Shown here piece by piece: positions 22,268 to 33,894 of a DNA stretch of 64,000 bases. The stretch spans positions 117,091,157 to 117,155,156 of the forward strand of contig NC_079492.1 of NCBI RefSeq assembly GCF_020520425.1, read 5' to 3'. Numbering within the stretch: position 1 is the stretch's first letter; each line of letters opens with the position of its first letter. Source of the stretch: Spinacia oleracea (lineage: Eukaryota; Streptophyta; Magnoliopsida; Caryophyllales; Amaranthaceae). Position numbers and translations under genes: made by a program. Under the pieces are notes generated by a model. The model was not told the origin of the DNA. It was given only the letters and a program-made list of their open reading frames with translations, and made no database searches.

Positions 22268-22577
22268 TAATAATTAGTAAAAACCTTACAAGAAAAGTCT
22301 ATCATCAATAATAATCATTTATGGCCGGGCCTTGAAGAGAAAGCAAGTATCCTTTAGATCATACGTAATCAATACCTAATATTTAAAAAGTATAACCATC
22401 ATCATTTCAATGACACATAAGCAATACTATTTTGATGACACGTGTCTCAATCTTATTAATCTTTCTATTTACTTTTTATTATAAAAAAAATAATGGTCAT
22501 TCATTATTCTACTTTATTGTCATTAGTTATTACGTAGTATACTACTAATCTCCGTCTCTTTAATTTACTAGAATTGT

Positions 22578-22884
22578 ACTGCATCCATCCCATATTTATA
22601 GTATTATTTGACTAAAAACACGGATTTTAAGGAAAGTGTAATATAGTACACGAAAATTTAGAATATACGGAGTAGTACATTGATAATTGATTTGTATGAG
22701 AAAGTGAAATATAATACATGGACAAAGGAATATAGTACTTGGAGAAGTTGTGTTGGGTTTTCAGTGTATTTTTAATTAATATAGTGCATGGGAAAATGGA
22801 AAACTTAATGGCCAGAAATAGAAACATGATTATAATTTTGGGACGCTTAAAATAGAATCAGGACTACAAAAATGAGATGGAGGG
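22578..22884. mobile_element. Degenerate Stowaway-like MITE (tentative)
   Basis: The left end CTGCATCCATCCCATATTTA and the right end, read on the other strand AATCCCTCCATCTCATTTTT, are roughly alignable. TA-like bases lie outside both ends. Divergence is high, so this is a weak call. Confidence 0.4.
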
Positions 22885-25214
22885 ATTACCAAAAATTAGG
22901 ATCGATACTCAACTTGATTATGCCTAAACTACCGCCCCCTACTTCATCTTCCCCATTCTTCACCTTCCCATTAACTCTCCAAGCTTAATTATTTTCAATG
23001 TCAATTTAATTCAATCCCCAAATCTTCTCCCTTTCTCCTGTAGCATTAATTCAAAATTTAACCTCACTAATAGACTTTTTACTGATCCGTTTTGAAACGG
23101 TAGGAGATTATAGGGTGCTTTAATTCAACATTTCTATTGTTTATTTTCATGCATGCAAATCGTCATCGACATTTTGAGACTTTTAGGTGGGTTTTATTTG
23201 TATATTTTTGTTGTTAGGGGAACTTACAATTAGTTTTAGTTCTTCTATAAGAAAAGTTTTGTCAGTATAGTTCAATAGTTAGACTTTGTTAAGTCTTTCC
23301 CTTAATTGGATAACATGAGTATAGTCGTAAACTGTAACAGTTGCAAATATGTTTGGTATTTGTACCAATGATATGTTATTGGTGGTAATAAGTGATTTAA
23401 AGTGGATCTATTTTTTCAGGGAAGATGAATATAAGCAGAAAAATATAATGATTAAAAAGACAAGACTTCATATGTTAAAGTTTTAATTATTGTCATTGGT
23501 TTAAACACCTTCTAACACCTACTTAAGAACAATATAACTTCTAAATTTCATTACCCAACCAACACATAACCAGCCCGTTCGTCGAACAGGCCCAAAAACT
23601 AGTTAGCTTAGATAATGTTTCCTCTGTCATTTATCTATTGCAAATATTTGAATTTTCACTGAAGTCAATACACTACTTGGATTATTGTCCGTTATTAATT
23701 ATCTTTGTAAGAAACAATTATATTTTTGAAAAATACTCCGTAAATTTTTTGAAAGTATATACTGCGTATATCGAGGCAAATCAACAAGTCAGTTGGAAAA
23801 AAGAAATACCCTATATTGACTACTCCATTGTTTTCGTGTAGTTGATGATTAAAAGGTAATATTACTCCATTTGTTTATGAATAAATGTATTATCTGGACT
23901 TTTACACTATTTATATGTTAACTTTGAGTTGATATTTATTAATATGTCAAAAAAACGTGGATAAAATATGTTGTTGATTAGTCACAACGTATATTTCATA
24001 ATATCAATTTTTTTTTTATAATTTTTCATAACAAAAAATTAGATAGTATTAGTGGTCAAAGTTATGCATTGATGAATATATATGTCAAATTGGTACACTA
24101 GTATTATTACGAAACACAGAGAGTAGGAAAGGTAGAAAAAAAATGTTGCAATAGATAGGCTCACAGGCATTATCAATGCATCATCATGCATACCAAGATA
24201 GTCAAAACACTAAATTACAAAGCACAAACTAATTAACCAATCTTCAATAAAAATTGATGAAAGCAAAGAAGTTAGAGAAACCATACATCATCTCCAATTC
24301 CTCACATCCACTGGTTGTATCTTTGTTATGATTCGATAATAATAATTATTAATAATAAAAATTGATGTTTACTCAATTAAAAAGAGGGAAAGTGCAATCA
24401 TAATCAATTAATCATAATTGAGAGACTGAAAAGATATAACCAACCACCAAAAAGGTCAACTTGATTAGATGCTCTTATAATTAGTACACAAATTTGTTGG
24501 CCTTTGAATTATTTGTTTTCGTATAATGGAAGAGCTACTATCATTTTTCACCTCTCATTTTCATAGCTTTCATCGATAAACTATTCAATTAATGACATAA
24601 GTCCACATGACACTTAATTATTACCGCGTTGTACAAACTAATTAGTGAAGTAGAGGAGCTAAATTCAAGTAGAATACATTTTTCAAATTTAATCATATTA
24701 ATACTAGACTATTACGACCAAAAGAATCATAAATTTTTGTTTCAATATGTATAGAAAAAGTTCGTTATATATTTTTAACTCGTGTGTTAAATGTAATTTT
24801 GACATGCATGTCAATTCCAAAAGAAAACAAGGCATCATATTTTTTTTTTTTTTTTTGAGACATTACGAAACAAATCTTGCAATGGCATATCCATCTAGAC
24901 GTCAAACTTCTTTTGATTTTAGTACTACTAATAATTGTATAAATGTGGAAGTTGGATTACAAATATATGACACTTTATTCTTATTCTTCCCCAACTCTAA
25001 TTGTCAAAAAGCTCACTCTTTTATATAATTGGAAATGTGGAACGATTCTGCTTATAATTAAGCCAAATCATCCAGATAATTGGACCTTTTTAATTTGGGC
25101 CGATTCGTTGCTTTCCTTTATCCTTAATGGATATTGGACTTATAGCGAAAGGCGTTGCTCCATTGGGCTAATCCACTTATCTATTAATGTAAATCCAATT
25201 AGCATAACGTTAAC
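22885..25214. other. 2.3-kb AT-rich intergenic region
   Basis: No gene recognised. Open frames at 23638-23841, 24747-25028 and 24943-25287 show no family resemblance and are AT-driven. A single Stowaway-like end (ACTCCATTTGTTTATGAATA) lies at 23863 without a clear partner; a poly(T) run is at 24840-24856. Confidence 0.5.
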
Positions 25215-26378
25215 TAGGGCTGTTAAATTGCGGCATCGGATTGGTTTCAGATGGATATATATGTCGGGTCAAGACAAAATCAGATAATGTCGGGTCAATG
25301 CTTTTATTCAGGTCGATTCAGATTGTTGCGAAACTTTGAATTTAGATGAAGTCAGGTCATATGTTATTCTGGATTTGAGTCGGCTTCGGTTCGGATAATT
25401 TCGGTTCGGTTCAATCTCGGGTCGGTTTGACATGGTTAGCATTTAAAACTTTTTCATACGGGTTTGATTTGGTTCAGGTATAATTTTCCGGTTTACTATC
25501 GATGTCGGTCATGTTCGGATCGGATAAGTCTCGAGTGGATTCGGGTCAAGTTCGGATCGGATAAGTCTCGAGTGGATTCGGGTCAAGTTCGGATCGGATA
25601 AGTCTTGAGTGGATTCGGGTCAAGTTCGGATCGGACGTATCTAAGACTGGTCAATTGCGGATTGTGTTTGTAATTCGAGTTTAGATCAGGTTAGGCATGC
25701 ATGTATTCTATGAATCGAGTGACTGTCAAGTTCACAATCAAATTTGGATCACTTTATTATTTCTAATATTTCATGGCAAGTAAGATTTCTCAGACTTCTC
25801 CAAATTATTTAATAAAAAAACAAAGAATATTTTTTCATATATTGTTTTGAATTTAAATTATTAGTAACGCAATTTGGTTTACTTGAGTCAAATTAATAAT
25901 GATTAAAATTAAATCGGGTCCAAGTTGTATCGGGCCTGTTTTATTTCGGATGGCCTTCAGTTATCGGGTCAATGGGTCTGATTATCATTTCAGATTTCGG
26001 GTATAATTGAATCGGACATACAACAACTCGGTTGAATTCGGACTCAGTTTAACGTGGGTAAGGTCAAATCATATATCGCAATTTACCGGGTTGGGTCGAT
26101 TACGGTTTGCTATCGGGTAAAGTTGGTTTTCATATTGTTATCGAGTTGAAGGAGGATTCGGTTCGGATAAAAGGTATCGGATGCAATCGGGTTACAGGTC
26201 TCCTCGGGTTGTTAGCGGTTCAGGTTTGGTTTGTGGGTTCACGGGTTATATCTGATTTCGGTTTAGCTTTGGATCGGTTTGGGTCGGTTTTGAGGTTCTT
26301 ATTTCTCGAATATATTCATTTCAAATGTCGGTTGGATTCAGTCGGTTTCTCGAATTGGGTGACTTTTTAACAGCCTCA
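25215..26378. mobile_element. hAT-like non-autonomous element rich in TCGGATCGG words (tentative)
   Basis: Ends TAGGGCTGTTAAA and the complement of TGAGGCTGTTAAA match at 11 of 13. No 8-bp duplication is seen (ACGTTAAC left, CTGCACAC right). The 1.16-kb interior is filled with TCGGGT/TCGGATCGG words and no gene. The architecture matches the better-supported hAT MITEs at 12254 and 26680. Confidence 0.45.
25513..25634 (+). repeat. 37-bp minisatellite, three copies plus a partial
   Basis: Units starting GTTCGGATCGGATAAGTCT occur at 25513, 25550 and 25587, with a partial unit at 25624. There is one internal change (CTC to CTT). The array lies inside the hAT-like element. Confidence 0.95.
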
Positions 26379-26679
26379 CTGCACACGAAAATCAGCATTA
26401 CATTTGGACTTGTTTCGAAATTTTGATCATGAGCTAAGTCATAAGTTCATCGCCCTCAATTAACCCCGACTTTTCCCTCAAAAAAACCCGCTAACAATGA
26501 GTACTCCGTAACCCACTAAAATATAGAATTATAAATGTACATAACCTCACCGTTACCGGTCAAGTATATCATATGATGTTGAAAGCATAAAAGAGTGTGC
26601 ACTTCCATGTATATGCGAAATATCAAGTGAATCAACTTCTGACCCTGAAATAAACCTGCCTAAAGGTAAAGGAAATACC
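26379..26679. other. Short intergenic spacer, nothing recognised
   Basis: No gene or repeat ends seen apart from the 8-mer GAAATACC at 26672-26679, which is the left target duplication of the next element. Confidence 0.5.
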
Positions 26680-27524
26680 TACGAGTGTAAGTGGATTGAG
26701 AAAAGTCCAAATTCTAATCTAGTCCAGTCTAAATTTATTGGACTGGATCGGACTTGAAATTTTTTGGATCGAACTCGGACTCAAATTACCAAGTCCAATT
26801 ATTTTCGGACTGGACTTGGACTCAACCTTTTGGAGTCCAAAAATCCAATTGAGTCCAAAGTTTTAAAATTTTATTTATAAATAAACATATGTAATTTAGA
26901 AACTATTGTGAAATATGTGATTTTTGGGCCTTTATTTACTGCGTACAACAAAACACAACCATATTTACACTCCATATAAAACCCATAACCCAAAAATGTT
27001 CTATCATCCTCTTTCGCTTTCTCTAGTTGGCTGTGATGGTTGATTATTGAGCTTTAATATATTTTAAATTTTTGTTTTTAAGAACTGTAACTTTTTTGGC
27101 TAAGTATTTATATGTGCAAGACATATTGTTATTTGCAATTATATCTATTACTTAATGGCTATTTAATTATCCTTTATAGAAAAGTGACTTGTAGTTATAG
27201 CCTTGTAGCATTTCATACCCAATGTTTAATCCACGTATATTTTATTTAAAGTGTCAGAAAATTTAGCCGCTAACAATATTATTTGAATTTATTCTAACCA
27301 TTTGAGTTACTTTTTAAAAAATAAAATAAAGTAAAGTTTTTTTTTCTAAAAAAATCGGATCGGATTGGACTGGATTCGCAATCAAGCAATTTTGTTTGGA
27401 TTGGACCGGATCAAACTCGAAAAAAGTTTGGATTGGACTCGGACTCAAATATTCAAGTCCAATTTTTTTTGATTGAATTTGGACTTGACCAAGTCCAATC
27501 CAATCCATCCAATTTACACCCCTA
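26680..27524. mobile_element. hAT MITE (845 bp) with perfect 8-bp duplication, GGACTGGA-rich
   Basis: Ends TACGAGTGTAAGTGGATTG and the complement of TAGGGGTGTAAATTGGATG are inverted repeats. The direct 8-mer GAAATACC flanks both sides (26672-26679 and 27525-27532). The two outer thirds are packed with TGGACTTGGACTC/GGATTGGACTGG words. The AT-rich middle has no gene. Confidence 0.92.
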
Positions 27525-27532
27525 GAAATACC

Positions 27533-27906
27533 AATCCAATCGAAAATGAATTATCCAGCAGGTGATCATAAAATCGGGCCTAGAACCATAAATGTCATGA
27601 CAATCATAAAGTTTCTAAATCATACTGAAGTGGTCGGGGTCATCAGACAACCATGTAAATGACTTTCGCGATTCCAAATTATTTGCGTCTTTTGACACTA
27701 GAGTTTACCTTCTACTCTAGGGGACACTCCTTTGATCAACAGAAGCAAAACTAAAGAAAGGCAGGCAAAATCTATGGAAAAAAATTAAAACCAAAAGCCA
27801 CGAAATTATTACATCATACAACTACGATCCTGCCATCCAACCCATTAACAGCACGCAATATATATGGTCTCTACGCAATTTGAGGAACACACACCAGACT
27901 ATCACC
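27533..27906 (-). other. 3' flank of the ferredoxin gene
   Basis: The sequence after the TGA stop (27907-27909) is AT-rich on the minus strand. An AATAATTT word near 27803-27812 could serve polyadenylation. No other gene is seen. Exact 3' end unknown. Confidence 0.4.
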
Positions 27907-28362
27907 TCAGTAAAGATCACCTTCCTTGTGGGTATGAATTACAGTGTCAGATTTCGGGTAAGACACACATGTGAGCAAATAACCCTTTTCCATTTGACCG
28001 TCATCAAGGAAGGAACCATCAGACTGATCAACTTCTCCACTTTCTAGCTGACCAGCACAGGTTGAGCAGGCACCTGCTCTGCATGAGTAAGGCAACTCAA
28101 CTCCTGCTTCTTCTGCTGCATCAAGGATGTAAACATCATCAGCAGCCTCAAACTCATTTTCAGTTCCATCTGGTCCGATCAACTTAACCTTGTATACTGC
28201 CATTGCAGTAGTTCTATAGCTCGATGAACATTTCAACCCAAATGATTTGGAGATACTTTTTACAGACCCCAAAGATACAGGGCACTTCACCATGGGGGTC
28301 ATCGCTGTTGCCTTTGGAATGGTCTTGATCACACATTGGGCAGGAACTTTCACAGTCGACAT
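27907..28362 (-). CDS. FD3: Plastid [2Fe-2S] ferredoxin, root (non-photosynthetic) type
   Basis: This 151-aa plastid precursor carries a plant-type ferredoxin. The mature protein starts near residue 55 ([12 protein letters not shown]). The cluster ligands are Cys94, Cys99 and Cys102 in [12 protein letters not shown], and Cys132 in LLTCVSYP, with canonical spacing. The C terminus [11 protein letters not shown] and the block [17 protein letters not shown] match the heterotrophic (root, FD3-like) group rather than leaf ferredoxin. That group passes electrons from FNR/NADPH to nitrite reductase, sulfite reductase and glutamate synthase in plastids; this role is family knowledge. Residues 1-54 are a Ser/Lys-rich, acid-poor transit peptide. 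I chose the Met at 28362 (MSTVKVPAQ), which matches family starts. The frame extends upstream to another Met at 28389, probably an artefact of intronic or UTR sequence. No intron interrupts the coding part. It is the only clearly intact host gene in the window. Confidence 0.95.
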   Translation of the reverse strand: MSTVKVPAQCVIKTIPKATAMTPMVKCPVSLGSVKSISKSFGLKCSSSYRTTAMAVYKVKLIGPDGTENEFEAADDVYILDAAEEAGVELPYSCRAGACSTCAGQLESGEVDQSDGSFLDDGQMEKGYLLTCVSYPKSDTVIHTHKEGDLY

Positions 28363-29231
28363 GTTTTGGCCTAATTTCATCAAAGACACATAGCTTAGTA
28401 TGAAAATAGCTCAAACTTTGTTAACACAAAATTAAGGAGTAGCAAGAAAGAAATTTTCAAGACCTCCAATAACTTCAGTATGAATAACATTCATAAACAA
28501 TGGGACAACTTTTTGACACACACCAGATGAAGCAAGCATACAATTCAAGGCTTAAATTCACTTCAACTCTATAAATGCAGTTACGTAATTCATAAATCAA
28601 TACTACAAATTCAATCAAGTTTTGCATTTTACATCAACAAGTCTGATACGGTGATACCCATACCAAAGATACCTGTGACTACACCATCACCGGAGCATAA
28701 GATGCCCAGGCACAACCACCCGTTCCCAATGCACAAAATACCACATCACACTCCAATACCAATGCCTGTCTATGGGAAGCCAATATACAATAGGCTTATA
28801 CACAACATTTAAGTCAGCTGTTCAAGTATTGAAATAAACTGTCTTTCAGTATGATGAGTGGATTAAAATTATTTCTTGATCTTCTGAATCTATTTGTCTA
28901 AGTGGATTAATCATTATTGTCTCTTACATGTAATATTTCTCATCTAGAAATTAAACAACACAGACTCTATTAATTCGTATTGTATTTATTATTAGCAGCA
29001 CAGAAGAATTTTTCATGCGGAGTAATTATTTCTAAAATCTGGAAGCATTCACCGGGAGTACTTGTACTGCAATTCGTAAAACAGTTACAGCATGATGAAG
29101 GGAAAAATCAGTGATAACGTCTCTATCACGCAATATTTATGCCCATTCCTCTACTTGTGACTTTGTGAGAACAAACCTTGGTAACAATGTAAAAATTGAT
29201 TGTCAGGGGTGCACAGTGCACTAGGTATATG

Positions 29232-29830
29232 TTTCTGAAGAATGTTTTCTCGCAGCAATGTCAGAGTTTAGATTTCATTGTCTAGCTAACAAGTTCAAAT
29301 CAAACTATCTAGTTTACATCAGAAATATCACTCTCAAAAATATTTTCCACGTATAATTAGTGTATAAGACTGTGATTACTTTCAGAAATTCATAATACTA
29401 CCTACAACTAATGGAGAAGCTGCTGACAGATACATATAAGAGGAAAAAAAATCTAGATGATTTGCATAATAATATCTTGAACTATTCAGTCAAGCTGGAG
29501 AAATTCAATCTCATGTATAGGATTGAATATGAGCTATAAGTAACTGCTTTGAGTCAATAGACACAAAACAATAGCCTTAAGGGTCATGTTGTCAATATAC
29601 ATTTCTGAAGAATGTTTTCTCGCAGCAATGCCAGAGTTTAGACTTCATTGTCTAGCTAACAGTTCAAATCAGTTTATCTAGTTTACATTAGATTATCACT
29701 CTCAAAAATATTTTCCACCTATAGTTTGTGTATTACTTTCAGAAATTCATATATACTACTACAACTAATGGAGAAGCTGCTAACAGATGCATGTAAGATG
29801 GGAAAAAAATCTAGATGATTTAGCATAACT
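29232..29830. repeat. Direct duplication of an about 235-bp block
   Basis: The block starting TTCTGAAGAATGTTTTCTCG at about 29232-29470 recurs at about 29601-29830 with scattered substitutions and small indels (shared AATGGAGAAGCTGCT and AAATCTAGATGATTT). The unit lies within the probable ferredoxin leader intron. Confidence 0.85.
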
Positions 29831-30629
29831 TCAGTATCATCTAAAACTAGTATCCTCCAATGCTATCCCGGTATACTATAGCTCGCAACAATTACGATTA
29901 CACTACAGAAGGCAACCAATTTGCAATCTTACACTTACTTAAATATCACAATAAAAATAAACTGATTTCCTTTAAAAATATAACCAATGATAAACATCAT
30001 ATCATCAATCCCTCCAATCCCTAATTCTGATTCATGCCAAAGCGGACCAACTTTTTTATTAATAGTTTAGTTGCCGTTACCATCAATAAAATCGGAATTT
30101 AAGGGGGTGTTTGGTATGAATGTTGGAAAGGGAGTGGAATGGAAACAAATAAGAAGGGGAAAGGGTAAGGTTAAGTATTACTATTATGGGTTGTTTGGTA
30201 TATCGTAGGAAAGGAATTGCTTATATACGTTTTCCTTACTTAATGTTTGGTAAGTAATAAGGAAAGGAATAAATTTTGTAGTGTTATGTTCTACATCATA
30301 CATGTACAATAGAAAAGAATAAATCAAAAGAAACTACTGATGCTGGTTATAAAATCATGTTGTTTGGCATAAAAATACTACTCTTGCTGCTGTTATAAAA
30401 TATCAACATTTCAAGGTAAAGGAATAACATACTTGAACTACTACCCAACAAATTAGCTAAAGATATCAACATTTCAAGGTCAAACAATAATCCCAGCAAC
30501 TATAAAACCCCAAATAATCCCAACAACTAAAAACTCCAAAATAACCGATTGATTATGTGTTTGATAAATGTAAGCCGATTGTGGGAGTATTAAGAGTTGT
30601 AGTAGTTGAATTTGAGGTTTTTGATTAAT

Positions 30630-30736
30630 CGCCAAAATGAAGAAGATGAAGACAAAGGTGCACTCATCTTTAAAGATTAATCGTCAAAATGAAGAAGGTG
30701 AAGACAAAGGTGCTGCACTCATCTTTAAAGATTAAT
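30630..30736. repeat. Two-copy tandem duplication (52 and 55 bp)
   Basis: Units start CGCCAAAATGAAGAAGATG at 30630 and CGTCAAAATGAAGAAGGTG at 30682. The second unit has a 3-bp insertion (GTGCTGCAC versus GTGCAC). Confidence 0.9.
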
Positions 30737-31263
30737 CGCCAAAATCCAAAAAGGATGATTAATTTATCAAATCATAGCTCACAGCTTCTCAAAATGCAGA
30801 AATTTTCCTAGATTACTAATAGTCGATAAATGCTACCGTTTGTGAATGAAATTGGGAAGAACCCGATGTTAATTGATCGGAAAATCGATGAAGATGAAGC
30901 GAATCACCAAATTTTGGTTTTTAATTTTTGTTGTTGTTGTTTTGAAGAGGGTCACTTTCAGATTGAAACATGAATCCAAAACATTCACTCTCAAAAGAAA
31001 AAAACCAATAAAAAATCAATTCAAAAATATTTAAAAATAAAGAAATAGAATAAAAGTGAAGCAGTCATATAAAACACACAGATCCAAAGACAAAGATCAG
31101 AAACAGGTAAAAGTACTTGATTAATTAAAGAGAAGAAGAGAGGAGGGTTTAACCTGAAATTTGAGGTAAGAGGAGGGAGAAAGAGAGAGACGTGCGGAGT
31201 TAACAAGGAGCTTGACTGTAAAATATGGCTAATACCCCTTTTTGAAGGTGGCTATGCTCTAAA

Positions 31264-31270
31264 TTATATA
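31264..31270 (-). promoter_or_regulatory. Candidate TATA box of the ferredoxin gene
   Basis: Minus-strand TATATAA at 31264-31270 lies some 75-115 bp before a pyrimidine-rich tract (31150-31195, CTCTCTCTTTCTCCCTCC). A TATA box followed by a Y-patch leader is a common plant core promoter layout. The link to the ferredoxin gene is inferred from orientation and the possible leader intron. Confidence 0.3.
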
Positions 31271-31809
31271 CCTGTAGAAACTAGAAAGGAAGGGAAAGGG
31301 CACTTTGCCACACAGAAACACAGATTGTATAATTCTAAAATAAATTAGAAGATGGCCCTTGCTAACTGCTAAGGCTAATTAGGCAATTAGGGAGAATTTT
31401 AATTGGGACTGACTGACCCAGAAATCTAAAGTAATCACGGTGCGTTTGATATATGCCAATGAGAGTTTTGGGTTTAAGATTAAGAGGTGGGATGAGTATT
31501 GGAAATTGGTTGTTAATGTGGTCAATTGTTTTTTTTTTTTTTTTTGGTGCGAATGAGCCACAAGGGCAATATAAATTACAAATGGGATCATTGGTAATGT
31601 GGTCAATTGGTCATTGTCTTGTTTGGTAAATAATAGTAAGTGTTGGTCAAACGTAAATAACAAAAAAGAAACAGAGAGTACTATTTAAATAAGAAAAGCT
31701 CCTTCCTCACTCACTGCGTTAAACTCTTAATTGAATGGGCCTAGGTCTTGAGCTCTTAACATTGCTTGTAACGTCATACTCTTAATTAGGGCTCTGACTA
31801 CCTTTAGAA
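31271..31809. other. Upstream intergenic DNA of the ferredoxin gene
   Basis: No gene recognised; a poly(T) run lies at 31529-31546. The 10-mer ACCTTTAGAA at 31800-31809 is the left target duplication of the next element. Confidence 0.5.
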
Positions 31810-33335
31810 GAGTTAAGCTAATAAATGGGGTCTAACCTTTTAAACTTTTCACCGTTTAGGACCTATACCTTTTTTTTTCACCGTTTGAGACCTCATTTCT
31901 CTTTTCCGGCCAAATTTAACTAGAGTACATTAAAAGGATAGGTCCTTGGGTTAAAAGGTTAAAGTAAATCAAAAGTTTGAGGACTAACCTTTTCGTTTTT
32001 TCACCTTTCAGGACCTGAACTTTCTTTTTTCACCTTTTGAGACCTCATTTAAGTTTTCATGTAATTCCAATTCAATTATTAAAGTTTCTAATCATTAACA
32101 TATAATAAGCTCAAATTGAAATAATATGTAACTTAATTCATAAACTTAGCCCATATATAAATTGATTTGGGTATCAAATAATCTAATGAATAAAGAAGCA
32201 AATAATTATTTACAAGCTGATCATATTTTATAAATTCGGTATGGTGTCCAATGACAATAGAAGAATTAAGCAATTTATATAGTAGAGTACGATATTCATA
32301 CAATTATACTCAAAGGTTTACGTGGATGGTGGAACTAAAAATACACTACGAAATTTTCCACCCGGGACCCAAGTTGTTAGGAAGATCCGCCATTGATGGT
32401 ACATCCTCATAATTGTTTGTGGTTTGTTTGAAGAATATTAATAATGTCCACACAAAAATGTAAAAATAATAAAAATAGGTTAATTTTAAACGAATTCTGA
32501 TTTTGATCACAAGTTAATATATCATACTAGTTCTTGATTGTTTTATGAGAGTAAAGACAATTGGATTATTTATGCTCATATTTGATGAGGTATTTAAATG
32601 ATTTATGCTTAACTCGATCAAAATTAATCAGCAATTTCCGAATTAAAATTTATGACCTCAAATTTTCTATAAACATATTCAAATCCGTTGTATTGGATTA
32701 CGTAAATTAAGTTTCAACTATTAAAGGTCTTATGAATGAGTAAAGATTATCTATGATGTTTGGAGAAGAGTACTATGTAGTTTTAATTGTATGATGGGGT
32801 TTGGGGAAGATGAATTATTATTATGAAGAAGCGATTACACAAAGTTGGATGGGAGCCTAGCCACTAATTGGGCTCCAACACCCTTATTCAAAGCAAAACA
32901 CAAACGATGAAAAAAAAGAACGAATGTTGTTATTATTATTATTATTGTTAAATATATTAATAACAATTATTACATAATAATTAATATAAATAAAAATATT
33001 AATAACTATTATTATAATTATTAATTTGAGCGCTAACTTTTTTTTGCATTTTCTGATATTTTTTTTATAGTAAATAACGTTGGTATAAAAAAATGGATAT
33101 GAGGTCCCAAAAGGTGAAAAAAAATATTCGGGTCCTAAACGGTGAAAAAATCAAAAAGTTGGACCCTAACCTTTTTCTTAATTTAGTATTTGAGTGATAG
33201 TATAGTTAACGGTGAGTTAAACTATGGTTAACTGGCCGAAAATGTATATGAGTCCCCAAAAGGTGAAAAAAAAAAAGTTGAGGTCCTAAAGGGTGAAAAA
33301 ACCAAAAGGTTGGACCCCAACCTTTAGCTTAACTC
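31810..33335. mobile_element. Inverted-repeat element, copy B (1526 bp) with perfect 10-bp duplication
   Basis: Ends GAGTTAAGCTAATAAATGG and the complement of GAGTTAAGCTAAAGGTTGG, with doubled CTTTTCACCGTTTAGGACC-type modules, match copy A. The direct 10-mer ACCTTTAGAA flanks both sides (31800-31809 and 33336-33345). The interior keeps only the last roughly 100 bp of the reverse-transcriptase segment (32822-32930), then jumps into the AT-rich right part. Most of the RT and the left palindrome arm are deleted. The CACTA MITE of copy A is absent. Confidence 0.92.
32822..32930 (-). pseudogene. 3' remnant of the reverse transcriptase passenger in copy B
   Basis: The stretch is almost identical to 19213-19318 of copy A, including the family tail coding region (GTTGGATGGGAGCCTAGCC on the plus strand) and a short ATT tail. 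It shows that the retrocopy was already inside the element before copies A and B separated. Confidence 0.85.
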
Positions 33336-33345
33336 ACCTTTAGAA

Positions 33346-33894
33346 ACATAAGTAAAATAAATTTATAACCCATTATAAATAGTTTTTCTATTATCTTCGT
33401 CATAATTACTACTCTATGTTTCTAAAGTCCGAACCCAATTATTAAGCTAATTAATTACGGCCTTTACGGATGTAGTGGTGTAGCAGCTAGCCAGCCAGTC
33501 AGCCAAGTTGGTTAGTGGGGATGAAGTTGCCGAGCTTGAGGTGGCTACCGACCTACCATAGGTTGTCTCTTAGAGAGCACGGGAAGCCACATTTGTCAAG
33601 TCCAACATCGATCGCATGTCCACGGTTCAGCTAATGTAACCATTATCTTAAATGCATTCTAATTTGTTTCTTCCTAATTAATTATTTAAACTAGTACAGT
33701 GATGTAATATGCATTCCTCTTGTAAGTCATAAATCAATAATAATTCTTTCATTTAACGTCATCCTGCATGCAACACATGAAAGATGAAACACCACCTTTG
33801 CTTTTATTTAATCATGGCCACATGCATTTAAATTAATTAACTTCTCAAACAGTTTCCTATAGCGATAGAAATAGTAAATATGGCCCATTATATA
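33346..33894. other. Intergenic DNA with a 170-bp GC-balanced patch
   Basis: 33460-33630 is richer in GC than its surroundings (AGCTAGCCAGCCAGTCAGCC and GAGCTTGAGGTGGCTACCG) but has no recognised product. It could be a worn transcript or repeat piece. The rest is AT-rich. Confidence 0.4.

Larger units (their letters stand above)
28372..31157 (-). other. Probable 5'UTR intron of the ferredoxin gene
   Basis: An AG acceptor lies a few bases before the start codon (GAAATTAG then GCCAAAACATG on the minus strand). A CT-rich leader with a good donor (TTTCAG then GTTAAA near 31157) lies 2.8 kb upstream. 5'UTR introns are known in plant ferredoxin genes. The intervening DNA contains duplicated blocks (see the repeat entries) and no other gene. 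The exact splice sites are guesses. Confidence 0.3.

Noticed and set aside
23863..24125. Possible Stowaway element starting ACTCCATTTGTTTATG
   Set aside because: The putative right end (near CACAGAGAGTA) does not pair convincingly.
28363..28389. Upstream Met extending the ferredoxin precursor by nine residues
   Set aside because: The extension MSLMKLGQN is not like known transit-peptide starts, and a possible splice acceptor falls within it.
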